The notes under the pieces: generated by a model
Seen by the model: only the letters and a program-made list of their open reading frames with translations
Told to the model about the DNA's origin: nothing
Databases searched by the model: none
Shown here: positions 1 to 11,496 of the stretch, piece after piece
Position numbering within the stretch: the first letter of the stretch is position 1
Layout of the letters: each line of letters starts with the position of its first letter
Position numbers and translations under genes: made by a program
From: Corynespora cassiicola
Taxonomy: Eukaryota > Ascomycota > Dothideomycetes > Pleosporales > Corynesporascaceae
Reading direction: 5' to 3'
NCBI GenBank assembly: GCA_022059125.1
Contig: JAEUWY010000013.1
Span: 620,001-684,000, forward strand
DNA: 64,000 nt

Positions 1-394
1 CGGAGAGAGGGAGCGAGCGAGAGGGCGAGAGGGCGAGAGGGCGAGGTCAGCGGAGGAGTGTCGGTGAGCGATGGTGCTGTGGTGCCGTGGTGCTGCGGTG
101 CAGCCGGGCGGTGCAGCCTTTCTTCTTGCACCCTCTCCCAGCATCCAGATGTCCTGTAAATAAACAACCATCTGCACCGCATCGCACGCCGACCCGTCTC
201 GTGCCCGCCTCCTGCTCCGGCCGGTCGTGTGCGCCCAATCACCTGCTCCGCGTTCGGCTGACCCGTGATCCCCCGTGATCCCCCGTGAACCCCCATTTTC
301 GAGCCCTCCTCGCGCGCGCCATGGTCTGCAGCGTGGCCACGCCCTGGCCCTTTGCCTCCCAACATTCCCCCGTGTCCCCCGTGCCATCAAAACC
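1..394. other. Gene-free leader, upstream of D-amino-acid oxidase
   Basis: No gene is supported here. The first 45 bases are a short GAGAGGGCGAG-type purine repeat. The remainder is GC-rich and presumably holds the promoter and 5' leader of the oxidase gene starting at 395. Short open frames on both strands lack family resemblance. Confidence 0.5.
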
Positions 395-1737
395 ATGGCT
401 TCTCCGTCAAATAACATAGTCGTTGTCGGGTAAGGCGCCGCGTCTCACTGATGATCCCGCTCTCCAAGCCCTGTGCCCCGGCATGGGATTTGCAAGATTC
501 CCATGCTAAGCCCAATATCGCAGTGCCGGCGTCGTGGGCCTGACCACCGCCTTGGTCCTTTCCAGGCACAAGCAGCTCCAGGTCACCGTCGTGGCCAAGC
601 ACATGCCTGGCGACTACGACATTGAATATGCATCGCCCTGGGCCGGCGCCAATTCCATGGTGCGAGGCTGCCTCTCGTCGTGCTCGCTTGACGTGCATCA
701 GCTGATAAGACCAGCCCGTCGGCCAGCCAGGCTCCAACCTCCAGCAGTATGAGATTGAGACTTTTAAAGAGCTGGACAAGATATGCCGCCATGTTCCCGA
801 GGCTGGCATCCATTACCAGGAAACTGTCATCTACAATAGAAAGAAGGACGTCGGCTCGGCTACCGGCGACTGGTTCAAAGAGCTGCTAAAGGAAGACGCC
901 TGGTTCCGAGATCTGATGCCAAATGTAAGTCGACCAGTGGTGTTCTTCGCCCTCGCGTCCCGTACCTTTTTGTTGAGCATTCATTTGATGCACCTTGGCG
1001 TCCACTGCTCACTCTCTCTCCAGTTTCGTGTGCTCTCCAAGTCCGAGCTGCCATCCGACTGCGACTCGGGGACCACCTTTACCAGTGTTTGCATCAACAC
1101 GGCCATCTTCTTGCCCTGGCTGGTAGGCCAGTGTCTGAAGAATGGCGTGGTCGTGAAGCGAGCCGTCCTCTCCCACATATCGGAAGCGGCCTCTCTCCAC
1201 CATTCTGGCGAGCCTGCCGGCCTCATTGTCAACTGCACGGGACTTCTCGCCTCGAAGCTGGGCGGCGTCATGGACGCCAACGTGTACCCAGGTAGGGGCC
1301 AGGTTGTAGTGGTAAGAAACTCTCCAGGGGCCATGTACACGATAAGTGGCACCGATGCTGGGCCGGATGAGGCTACCTACATGATGCAACGAGCAGCCGG
1401 CGGCGGCACCATCCTCGGCGGATGCATGCAACACAACAACTGGGAATCGCAGCCAGACCCGAACCTTGCCCAGCGCATCATGGAGCGCTGCGTGGAGCTC
1501 TGCCCGGCCCTGGCCCCAAAGACTGGCAAAGCGACGGAGCTTTCGGTGATACGGCACGGCGTTGGACTACGGCCCATGAGGAAGGGCGGCATCAGGGTCG
1601 AGAAGGAGAAGATTGACGGCAACTGGGTGGTCCACAACTACGGCCATGCTGGCTATGGGTACCAGGCCGGATTTGGCAGTGCATGGGCGGCAGAGAAGCT
1701 GGTGCTCGAGGCTCTCAAAGAGAAAGCGAAGCTTTAG
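395..1737 (+). CDS. D-amino-acid oxidase, peroxisomal FAD flavoenzyme
   Basis: Oxidative deamination of D-amino acids to 2-oxo acids, ammonia and H2O2. Four exons (395-429, 524-659, 727-924, 1024-1737) join in frame to 360 residues, the usual DAAO length. Seen: an N-terminal Rossmann GxGxxG at residues 12-17 (VVGAGVVGL), the family stretch around SPWAGAN, the GLRP arginine expected to bind the substrate carboxylate, and the C-terminal family block HNYGHAGYGYQ. The protein ends in Ala-Lys-Leu, a type 1 peroxisomal targeting tripeptide, so a peroxisomal location is likely. Introns 1-3 have GT-AG ends. The start is the first ATG that gives the nucleotide-binding strand directly. Substrate preference (D-amino acid versus D-aspartate) cannot be read with certainty. 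Confidence 0.92.
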
Positions 1738-2262
1738 CCGCGAGACGGCTAGCTCTTGGTGCATGGAATTCGCCTACTCTTCATGTCAATATCCCAATTC
1801 GAGCCGTTCTTTACACTGCAGCCGTGCCCTCGCTTACCCCTATTTCCAAATCCGGAAAAAGCAGAATCTTGCCCAGACCGGGTTTGTACAGGAACACCGG
1901 GCAGAGCCAATCATTCCATCTACACCTGCACGTCGTCTACACATGAAAAACTGACCTCCGGACTTTCGGACATCCAATTGCCCGCGACTCTCGCGCTTTC
2001 ATACTGCCGCCCGTAAGATGGACTGACATTGGGTGGACCGGATGCTCACTGATCCGCAGCCAATCTCGGTTGCTGCGCCATCCCCCATTCGTCACCCAGC
2101 ACAACAAAAAAACTTAAACCTTCCTCTACGCAACCCCCTTTGCCAGTTCCCTACTACCATTTAATTCAATTCCCCCATTCCCATTCCCCCAATTTTGCAT
2201 TTTCCCCCCCCCCCCCCCCCCCCCCCCCCGTACACCGACGTCCGCCGTCATCCCCCCTGACC
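1738..2262. other. Intergenic, 3' of DAAO and 5' leader of ERG2
   Basis: No coding signal. It holds the oxidase 3' region, then a CT-rich pyrimidine leader with the poly-C tract listed separately, ending at the ERG2 start. Confidence 0.5.
2204..2229 (+). repeat. Poly-C homopolymer, 26 bases
   Basis: An uninterrupted run of 26 cytosines directly read in the sequence, 33 bases upstream of the ERG2 start codon and so probably inside its 5' leader or core promoter. Exact length may be subject to sequencing error. Confidence 0.9.
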
Positions 2263-3105
2263 ATGCGCGTCCTCACCTTCATCGGCGCCATAGTCGCGCT
2301 ATGCTCCTCCCTAATGTACTTTCTGGAATCGCACCTGGAGAAATTCTACATCTTCACTCCCGACGAGCTGCACCAGCTCTCGCAGGCGGCCATCGCAGCG
2401 CACGGAAACGACACCAAGGCCATTGTGAAATTCATCGTCGACGACCTCTCCGCCAAGCACCCGGAGCACGTGAACCTGGACGAGGAATGGGTCTTCAACA
2501 ACGCGGGCGGAGCCATGGGTGGCATGTACGTGATCCATGCCTCCATCACCGAGGTAAGTCTCTTCCGGCAATTCCCCCGGTTGGGAGGGTTCATTTCCGC
2601 TGCCGAAATTTCCCTGGGGCGGGCAGAAAGGGAAGAAAAAGAGAGTCTTTGCTAACGGGGGGTTGGGGTGTTTTTTAGTACTTGATTGTGTTTGGATCTG
2701 CGGTGGGCACGGAGGGGCATTCCGGTCGTCACACGGCGGATGACTACTTCAACATCCTCTCGGGCACGCAGACGGCGTACTCTGCTGGGTCGTACGAGCC
2801 CGAGGTGTATCCCGCAGGCTCTGTGCATTGGATGAAGAGGGGCGAGGTCAAGCAGTACAAGATGCCGGAGAAGTGCTTTGCGCTCGAGTACGCCAGGGGG
2901 TGGATCCCGCCCATGCTGTTCTTTGGCTACGCTGATAGTAAGTCACGCTCTCTCTTGTTTTGCGGTTTGCATGAATTGGACGGGGGCTAGGGAGATGCTA
3001 ACGGAGATAGCGTTTACGAGCACGCTGGACTTCCCTACCATCTGGCGCACCACGTACATTACGGGGCGCGAGATGATTGGCAACCTCCTGATTGGAAAGT
3101 TGTAG
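2263..3105 (+). CDS. ERG2: C-8 sterol isomerase (ERG2)
   Basis: Moves the sterol ring double bond from C8 to C7 in late ergosterol synthesis, in the endoplasmic reticulum; homologous to sigma-1 receptor. Exons 2263-2553, 2679-2937 and 3011-3105 give 214 residues, normal for fungal ERG2. Seen: an N-terminal membrane segment (residues 1-20), then the highly characteristic block FGSAVGTEGHSGRHTADDY and the acidic-aromatic region after it, and the ending GREMIGNLLIGKL typical of the family. The last exon frame was chosen because it restores this conserved tail; the next frame gives unrelated sequence. Target of morpholine-type fungicides in the family as a whole. Confidence 0.94.
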
Positions 3106-4204
3106 GTTTGATTGGATGAGTCGAAGGTGGTTTGATTGACAAAGGGCCGCTGTATGATTATTTGTGTCTGGACGGTAAAAATAGAGGGTAGGGGAAAGAG
3201 TTATGATCTGCGGCGAGATCGCCTCGACCTCCCCATAGACTAGTCGTGTGGGTATAGCACGACGGCTAATATTACCAACGCATCATCCTTAATGAGAGAG
3301 ACACATCATTTCGTCATATGAGGACGGAAATACGGGAAACGCGACGCGGTGGAAATGAGTGTACTGATGTGTTGCCATCGTCTCGCCGTGTACGGACAGC
3401 AGCATCCCTTTTTCTCCTCCCAGGGCCATGCCTGCGGCCGTAATACCCCCAGCCCAGGTCCCAGAAAGGAGCATCACACCCCACCGTGGACCACCCGCCA
3501 AACATGAAAAAAAAGATAGAAAACGACAAGGCGAAGCAAGGGCCCCCGATGAACGACTAGGATGGCATATGTCGGACGCAAGAGCGGCACCCATGCAGGT
3601 TACAAGAGGGCCACTACTCTCTCCGTCATCCAATCTCCACAGCAGGCAGCGCTTGTGCGCATCGACAGCCGCAGTTCCGAGTAGGCATACCGAGACAGAG
3701 GTCCCATCTGGACGCCAGCCCTTGGCTTGTGCGACGAGCCGGCAAGCCCAAGGCGAGGCTGTGCCTGCACACACACCTGCAGACCCTGGGGAGGGCGAGT
3801 GTCGAATGTTCCGAGGCATGTTCTAGCGCCCAAACCCCATGTTCGTTCGGCGACTTCTCCGACGGCGTTGCTTCTGCTGTGCTGTTGCGGTGGTTCATGC
3901 GCACGCGCGCTAGGGATGCCAAAAAGCAACATGGGCTACCAACGACCACGATGGGCCCGCAGCGGCCCAGAAGAAAAGAGCAGGACGATCGAGGAGCTGG
4001 CAGGCACTGGGAATCGTACATGCATGCATGCATACATGCAGGCTGAGGGGCTGGTTGGCTCGGCGATCAGCCAGAAAAACCAACGGGTTTCAGATGCGTT
4101 ACGGGACAGCTGGGCATCTCGGGGCAACAGAGCGAAGGGAAGCGTCGTTGACCGCGCGAACCTCGCACACTCTCTGAACCCTCACGAACTATAATGCACA
4201 TGCG
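3106..4204. other. Intergenic, about 1.1 kb, no gene seen
   Basis: Overlapping open frames exist on both strands (for example around 3289-3932 and 3727-4194) but they shadow each other, are compositionally simple and match no family. A small CATG/CATGCA repeat lies at about 4018-4039. I see no RNA gene. Confidence 0.5.
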
Positions 4205-5681
4205 ATGAATTCCCTAGTACTATCCTGCATCGCCGTCTTGGGCGCCGTCGTCCGTCCCGGCCTAGCTCTCTCCGCCGCCCCCCAGCCCCAGTGCTGGAGA
4301 GAACCTCAGGCCCTCTTCCACCCCCAGGACCCTCCAACCTGTCTCCCCCCCACCCAGACTTCCCCCCTGCCAAAGCAGAAGAATGAGGAGGGAGAAGAGG
4401 CATACTCACACCCCATCTGGTCCCACAAGCCGTACTGCCTGTACAAGGAGCCGCCGGGATACTGCACCTTCACCACGCACTCGTTCAGAAACGGCAGCGG
4501 GTTGAGCATCATCGCCTCGCGCGCCGCCGCAAAGGCCGCCTCGGCGCTCTTCCCCGCCGCCCGCTCCGCCCCCATATACTCACCCTCTCTCTACACGGTG
4601 CGCGACATCCCAGGAAAGGGCAAAGGCCTCGTCGCCGCGCGCCCCATCCCCAAAGGCGAAACCATCCTCCTCGACTCCCCCCGCCTAATCGCAAGCCACC
4701 AATTCCCCTCGCGCGTCCACCCCCCGCAGGGCCGCAAGCTCTTCCACCAGGCCATCGCCCAGCTCCCGCCCGCAGACCGCGCGCTGGTCCTCGGCCTCGA
4801 TGCCAGCCTGGGCGGCGCGCACGTAGAGGACGTGCTCAAGACGAATGCGTTTGCGTGCCAGATCGACGACGCGGGCACAGGCGACGGGTACATGTGCTTG
4901 TTCCCCGCCGTGAGCCGGATCAACCATGCGTGCATGCCGAACGCGCACGCGCGGTTCGTGCCCGCGTCGCTGTTGATGGAGGTCAAGGCCCAGCGCGCCA
5001 TCGGCGCCGGCGAGGAGATTACCATCTCCTACGGCAAGCTGGAGCTGTTGCGGGCGGAGAGGCAGGAGTTGTATCAGCGCGGGTGGGGGTTTAGGTGCAC
5101 GTGTGAGCTTTGCATGAGGGGCGAGGGGGAGGTGAGGGAGAGTGACGGGAGGAGAGGGCGGTTTGCCGAGTTGAGGGGGCGGTTGGGGGCGTTGACCGAG
5201 GGGGGGTTTGATGCGGAGCGGGTGATTGGGTGGGAGATGGAGTTGTTGGAGATTAGCCATGAGGAAGGGTTGGAGGTGGTCATGGCAGAAGGTACGTTTT
5301 GCTGTCGTCTCTTTGATTTTCAAAGTTCCCAAGTTCCCAAGGTTCCAAAGTTAGATTTGTTTTTTTTCTCTCACTGCTCTCTTCTGTCCTCCCTGTCCTT
5401 CTCTTTTCTTCTTCCTCCCCCTGCCCTCCCTCTGCTTTTTCGTGGAGGTGCAGAATGCAACGAGCTCGGCGATTAGGATATTAGGAACATTATTGACTCT
5501 TCTCGTGGTCCGCGCAGATTTGGAGAGGTTGGCCTATGTGTATGCGGGGCTTGGGCGGTTGGACGAGGCGCGGAACTGGGCGTCCAAGGCGAGAGACAAC
5601 CTACTGCGGTGGACGGTGGTGGACGGAGGCCCAGACCTCGACATCAAGAGGGTAGAGGAGCTGCTGCGGGAGCTAGGCTAA
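4205..5681 (+). CDS. SET-domain protein with N-terminal signal peptide
   Basis: Probable protein lysine methyltransferase of the SMYD-like fungal SET group. Exons 4205-5291 and 5518-5681 give 416 residues. Seen: a hydrophobic leader at residues 1-22 that looks like a signal peptide, a Cys/Pro-rich stretch, then a SET domain from about residue 129 (GKGLVAARPIPKGE start), the NHxCxPN motif near 240, GEEITISYG near 278, and a post-SET C-x-C-x2-C near 298-303. The last ~110 residues are helical and may form TPR-like repeats. Known: many filamentous fungi carry such proteins with a leader before the SET domain; substrates are unknown. Inference: entry into the secretory route or an unusual N-terminus. 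The second exon was placed by the frame that continues the helical tail. Confidence 0.82.
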
Positions 5682-7726
5682 AGGTAGACATGGAGTACGA
5701 GACGCAATCGCACGCCAGCCGGCCTAGCACACGTTGTGTCAGAGGCGGGCTGGCTAGCTGTAGTTCGTCCCGATCCACGCCCGACGTGTACCCGCCGCGG
5801 CGGCCATGCCACGGCCGTGGGCGAACAGGCAGAGGAAGGGTGGCTTGCGCAAACACGTGCAGAGCCCGATGGCGGCACGCATGGCAGCTGGCCATGTATG
5901 TAGCCACCTACGATACGAACAAGCCGGGTTCCTGAATATAGATTGCAGCAGGGCATCCCGGACGACCCGAGGATCTGCCCGACAGCAGCGCCACAGGCAT
6001 CTAGGGAGCAAGCAAGCAGGCTGCACGTACAGTGTATGTACTACGTACTACCGCACCCTCAGGAACCCAGGCCGGGCCAAGTGTCACAAGTCTGGGTCGC
6101 TTTTTTCCTTTCAGAGACGCTCAGGGCAGCCGTCGCCCAATCAGCACCCGTCCCAACCCAACCTCAGTCGACTCCTCAAACGCCCTTCATCTGGCACAAA
6201 GCCTCAACTCTAGCCTCGCAAAGTAACAGGCCCGGTGCGTCTGCCTGGTGGGTATGTAGCACCAGCACCACCACCTCCCATCCCTTAAATTCCCATGCGG
6301 GCTAGACATTGTGCAAGGCGCAAGAGTTGGGGGAGAGGGGAGGAGGGGAGGGAGGGGCGGCGGACTGTTGCGCATGAGACCAAGGCCTCCTACCCAAGCG
6401 GACTTCGCGTCGTGAGACCAAATTGTCCATCTACCATCAGGCCCTGACTCTTCTTGGGGAGGGGGGGACGCCCTCCCATTGCACGGCGCAAATGACGATT
6501 TCCGAAAACTCCTTGCGCGGAACGCCGGTAAGGCGTCGACGAGAGAGGACAGGCCAAGGCAGGGCACCTCCCATCGTCAGCTTCGAGGGCAAAGGGCAGC
6601 AGCCAAGCCCTTCGAAAGCGGCCGCGCCGGGAGCTCCATCGCCCGAAAAAGCACACCAGCCAGCCCATCCATCGTCCCTCGAGCTCCTCCGTCCGATCGA
6701 GCAGATCAGAGCAAAGAAAGAAAAAAGCATTTCCGTTGTTCCCCCGACACATGGGCGCCCGCCAGTGGGCCGGCGGAGCAAGCCACCATTTTTCCTTCTG
6801 CGCCGCTGTGCCTCTTTGCTTTTTGGCTGGCCCTTTGTGCTGCTTGCAGACATGCGAGATTGATTTGCTTTGTCCCTGGATCCAGCTTTCACAGCGGCAG
6901 TAGCAGCAGCAGTAGCAGTAGCAGCAGCAGCAAGCAGCGGCGAGGAGCGGCGGTACCCCCGCATGCGCCTAGGGGCGAGGACGTTTCACATGGCGGCCCT
7001 GCGCCGTGCGCATGGCCCGGTCGGTACCTGGACATGGATGATGGGCCATATACGCTACGCTACGTGCGGACACTCTGCCATAGGGCATGAAGGCAGCCAG
7101 GCAGCCCATCCTACCACCCGACGGACGCCCGCTCCTCCCCAGTTTTTTTTCCGCCTCGATCCGTCACACACATGGCCAGGGCTAGCATCTGTGAGATGTC
7201 GGGTTCGCGTCGTTATTTTCTTATTATTGAGAGGGCGTGGCCTGGCCTAGGGCCTCTCCGGGGATGGGGTAGGTTTCCTGGGCGCGCACGGGCCGTCCAA
7301 GCTGGCGTACGCATCCCAGGCGTAGAGGCTCAGCCTGAGCGATGGTTCCCTGGTGCTAGGAAGGAGGGACCCTGATTTGTCGCGCATTTGTGTCTTGTTT
7401 TTTTTGGGGCCCGACCCCCGGTGGGTGGTGCAGGTGGGTGTGGGCTTCTTTCATATACCAGGCGGCTACGCCGCCTCTGGCCTGACCTCGAGTAGTCCCC
7501 AGCCCCATCTGGAGTTGCAGTCGAGTCCTTAATACATACTTGGTCGTTCTTGTTTCCCGGTCGGCTCTACCAACTCATACTCTCATTAATCCGGCTGGTT
7601 TTGTTTGGTTTCTTTGGCGGACGTCTGTTCGTCGTACTCGACACACGCACTCTCTCACACTCTCACACACACACCTTCCTTGCTCTATACCTCGGATTTC
7701 CTAGTCTTAACTGTCTTTTGTCTAAT
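5682..7726. other. Long intergenic stretch, about 2 kb, no gene seen
   Basis: Open frames on both strands (for example 6437-7090) are Ser/Ala/Arg-rich shadows of a GC-rich, repetitive sequence and show no family motif. An AGC microsatellite sits at 6892-6940. The last ~250 bases are CT-rich with a CTCACA-type run (about 7650-7675), typical of a fungal 5' leader, and probably belong to the gene at 7727. Confidence 0.5.
6892..6940. repeat. AGC/CAG trinucleotide microsatellite
   Basis: Imperfect run of AGC units interrupted by AGT and GGC, read directly. It falls in gene-free sequence, so no polypeptide consequence is proposed. Confidence 0.85.
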
Positions 7727-8771
7727 ATGCGGTGCTCCGTTTTCGCCTTCGCGGTCCTGGCGGGGATCGTGATGGGTCAGCAAAAATGCTATGACCTCCA
7801 AGGACTAGAGCTCGACGATACCTACAGACCCTGTGGTTCTGGAGCCGGACATAGTGGATGCTGCGCTACGAACAAGGCCAATCGTCCAGACATATGCCTC
7901 GAAAGCGGACTATGCATGGCGACCACCAACGAACACGTAGGAACGATATGGGAACGAGGATGCACCGATCCAACAGGCAAAGATCCCGGGTGCCACTCAA
8001 TCTGTTCAGCAGGTAAGTCTTGACTACTCCTCCCTCCCATCCATCTCACAACACATTTCGACACCAAGTAACGAACCCAATGCTAACCCAACCACTCAGC
8101 AGCCCCCAACGACTCCATCTCCCAAACCGACTCCGGCCAAACAGAACAAGTCCTGGCCTGGAACCTCCAAACCTGCGACATGGGCACTTACTGCTGCCGC
8201 CCCGCCTCCTCGACAAAATCCTGCTGCAACACTCCCTCTGCCCTCCACCTCACCACCACCCTCGGCGCCCCCCAACTCCCCACCTCCACCCCCTCCCCTC
8301 TCCCCCCCTCCAACAGTACCTCTCCCCCCTCCTCATCCTCATCCTCCACCACCACCACCTCCTCCCCTGAAGCCAACCCAACAAACCCAACAAACCCCAC
8401 CGACCCCCCCATCCCCGCCCTCGCCCCTCCTCCTCCTCTTTGTAACAACCACAACCCCCTCCCCCGCCCCACCCACCTGCCCCCGCTCCCGCACCGCCCT
8501 CATCGCCGGCATCCAAGGCGCCATCCTCGGCACCGCCCTCGTCGCCACCGCCGCCGCGCTTCTCTGGACGCACAAGCGCGAGAAGCGCCAGCGCCGGCTG
8601 AAGGAGCACTACGAGGCGCAGTTTGAGCAGAGCTGGGCGTACAGGGCGTATCGGAGGACGGTCATGGTGGAGGCGGAGGCGAGGAGGGAGAGGGAGAGTG
8701 ATGGGGAGGAGGAGGAGAGGTTGAGTGAGAAGGGGACGTTGGTTGAGGAGGGGGAGGGGAAGGGGGTGTGA
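7727..8771 (+). CDS. Cys-rich single-span membrane protein, frame apparently broken
   Basis: Function not known. Exon 1 is 7727-8012 and exon 2 starts at 8100. Seen: signal peptide (residues 1-17, ending at GQQ), a Cys-rich ectodomain with CC pairs (SGCC, YCCR, SCCN), then a Ser/Thr/Pro linker. The membrane helix (about 8493-8560), its basic stop-transfer HKREKRQRR and an acidic cytoplasmic tail ending at 8771 are in a different frame, shifted by one base. No GT-AG intron of suitable length joins the two frames. The C-rich runs near 8401-8440 are a likely place for one extra base, from either assembly error or a real frameshift. The gene at 60891 has the same layout with an intact frame, which supports this reading. 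Probably a surface sensor or adhesin-like protein; that is inference. Confidence 0.65.
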
Positions 8772-9204
8772 GGACCCTTTCTCTCTCCCCAATCCCCCGT
8801 TTGAGGGGAGAACTTTATATCCAATCTTCTTCTTCTTTTTTTTTTTGGTTTGCGGGTTGGGGGGGAGGGTTTGCATTGGGTGGGCGCGCGAGCGATTGAG
8901 CGATTTATACTTGGTTCTGCTGTTTGCTGGTTGATGATCACGCCGGCCTGGTTGACGACATGTAATGAATGCGGGTGGTTGGGAATTGCGAGCGCGGAGT
9001 ATTGGATTTAGGAGGGGGGGCAAAAAAGCATGTCAGGCTGGAACAGACATTTAGCGAACAGCCGGGGCTATGGACCATGTACAGCGATTGAAATACCACA
9101 TTTTATTTGTTCTCTGCAACGTCTTGCATCGTATTCCTGTACAGCTCTAGAGACTTGACTGGCCACCTAGTCACTGGATATGACCCTTCAATTCCAGCGT
9201 GCAA
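8772..9204. other. Convergent 3' intergenic region
   Basis: Lies between the stop codons of the plus-strand membrane protein and the minus-strand molybdenum cofactor gene. T-rich and G-rich tracts, no gene seen. Confidence 0.5.
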
Positions 9205-11496
9205 TCATCTCTCCAACTCACCAAGCTTCCCCATGAGCAACGCTCCCACACGCTGGCCCTTCTTCATGACTCCCTCCCCAGCCGGCATACACAGCAATGC
9301 GTTCGCCCCCTTGAAGCTCCCGATCCGTGAACTCCGCTGCCCTCCCGTCGAACTGGCATACAACAGTCCATCCTCCTTGGTGACTACCAGCGCCCGATGA
9401 TACTCGGGCCTCTGCCTATCCATCCTGACATCCTCATCCAGTACCACATTAACTTTGGGTAGACCATGGGGTCTGATGCCACCCTGCTGGTGCAAGCTCG
9501 GCAGCACAAAGAGATGAAAGGTCACAACCGCGGAAGCGGGGTTTCCGGGCAGCGAGAAGATGGCCTTGGTGACGCGGTTGCCGGCATCGTCTTTGAGAGG
9601 CACAGTCGCAAAGGTGGTGGGTTTGCCGGGCTTCATGTTCACACGGCCAAAGTGAATGGTACCGCCCAGTGAACGTTCAATGGTGGGCTTGAGGAGGTCG
9701 AGTTCGCCCATGGAGACGCCGCCGGAGGTGATGATGACGTCGACTTTGCGGAAGGCGTCACGGAGGGTTTGCTCGAGGGCGCCGGGTCTGTAGCTCATGT
9801 CAGCATGGTGTTATTCTGAGGGCTTAGGGGACGCACTTGTCGGAGACGATGCCGAGATCAATGGCCTGGAAGCGGTGGCTGCGCACGGCAGTAATGATCG
9901 TGGGGCGGTTCGTATCCCTGACCTCTCCGAGCTTGAGGGGGCCGGGTCTGTCGTGGGGAATGATCTCGTCGCCGGTACTTAGTACGCCTACGACGGGCCT
10001 CTTGTAGACCGACACCTCAGTGGTGCCGACAGAGGCAAGGAGACCGAATTCTCCACCGACCACGGTGATGCCCTCGCCCTTCTTCATGATAGTTTCCCCC
10101 TCTTTTACGTCGCTTCCAACTTCACGCACGTTCTCGCCAGACTGGATGTCGTCCGTGAGTATCTCGACTTCCTTCTCTTCTTTTCCATCCTCGGTCTGTG
10201 ATTTGAGCACCGTGTCCTCAACCATGACCACAGCATCGGCTCCAGGGGGTAAGGGAGCACCCGTGGTAATGCGCGCAATTTCGCCTTCTTTCAACTCCTG
10301 GACATCACCAGCCTGGGCGTGAGATACCAATGCTACGGGATAGACACCTTTGGCGAACTTCCCAGACTGCGGGATCTTAACTGCGTAGCCATCAACGATG
10401 CTCGCGCGGAAAGCAGGAACTGATTCAGCTGCTTTGACATCTTCAGCTAGAACGGACCCGCCGAGTGACATGTCGACTGGAATCCTCTGCACAACGGGCT
10501 CGGGTGTGTGCTCTGATATGAGTTTTAGAGCATCGTCGACTGCGAGCATGGGATACGGCGAGGATCGATACCTGCGGGTTGGGCCTGCTGCAGGGTCGTT
10601 GGATTGAGGTCGATCCTCGGGGTTGGTGTGTGCTCTAGGAACAGCATGTCCTCCATGGCCATGGGAGTGGTCGTGTCCATGATGGTGGTGGTGATGATGC
10701 CCGCCAGCTAGACATTGATCAGTATACAATAACCAGATCGATCAAATATGTCCAGGTGAAAATAGTGTGAGTACCTCCTGAAGCATTTCCACTTGACACC
10801 CCAGCCTCCTTTTCAAGCTTCTTCACTCCTCCCACATGAAGAGGCCTCGACTCTGCCCCCGCAGCCTGGACGCAAGCATGTGGCAAGAGCTTCAAAACAG
10901 CCTCCAAATTCTCCTTGGCTCCCTTGGGAGATCCAGGAAGTGTCAGGATCAGAGTCTGCTTGCGAAGCCCAGCCACAGGCCTCGCCATCATGGCGACTAC
11001 ACCAAGTCAGTACATCAAAACGTCATGTGACTGGGCAAACAGACAAGGCGTAATGGCATAAGAGGATGCAAGCATGCCGTGACTACGTCACCATCAGTCA
11101 AAGCTAAATGAACGATTCTGTACCACATACACGAGTCCAGGCGCTTGCCTATCAAGCAGGGGTGAGACAGCCTTGCGCATAATTAGCACCCATCACCAGG
11201 CTCGGAAGCTCGGAACATCAACACACTTCTGGGGTAACATCCTTGGTCGCGAATCCAGTGCCGCCGCTGGTAACTATCAAATTGAGTGGCTCTTCGCGAT
11301 CAGTCCAGTTGCGGATGGCTTTTTGGATCTCGAGCACGCTGTCCGGAATGATATCGGTTGCAGCCACATCCCATTGGTCGTTTCCGAGGCTGGCAAAGAC
11401 ATCCTGCAGAACGGGAATGCATTTATCGGTAGAGGGGTCCTTTGACGCCGTCTCGGAGACGACGAGGATGGCGGCGCGTAATCTTGATTCGCTCAT
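9205..11496 (-). CDS. cnxE: Molybdopterin adenylyltransferase / molybdenum insertase fusion (gephyrin, CnxE type)
   Basis: Carries out the last two steps of molybdenum cofactor synthesis: adenylation of molybdopterin (MogA/G domain) and molybdate insertion (MoeA/E domain). Six exons on the minus strand (11496-11227, 11171-11131, 11082-11045, 10996-10775, 10707-9837, 9787-9205) give 674 residues. Seen: the G-domain SGGTG motif near residue 75 and the PGSPKGAKENL block, a linker with seven consecutive histidines followed by GHDHSHGHGGH, then the E domain with TGAPLPPGADAVV, STGDE, and TSGGVSMGE. The tiny 38-base exon 3 is needed to restore the conserved GLVHGML...TPFAMM region. The start was put at the ATG preceding the first strand; an upstream in-frame ATG at 11595 would add 33 residues. 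Supports nitrate reductase and other molybdoenzymes. Confidence 0.93.

Noticed and set aside
3289..4194. Several 100-176-residue frames on both strands
   Set aside because: They overlap each other on both strands, lack initiation context or family motifs, and fall in a region between genes.
4685..5332. 215-residue minus frame opposite the SET gene
   Set aside because: Pro/Leu-rich antisense shadow of a GC-biased coding sequence.
6437..7090. Minus frame of 175 residues and plus frame of 203 residues
   Set aside because: Opposite-strand shadows of GC-rich low-complexity sequence with an AGC repeat; Ser/Arg/Ala-rich with no fold signal.
8250..9023. 257-residue minus frame opposite the Cys-rich membrane protein
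   Set aside because: Low-complexity shadow of the Ser/Thr/Pro linker and acidic tail coding sequence.
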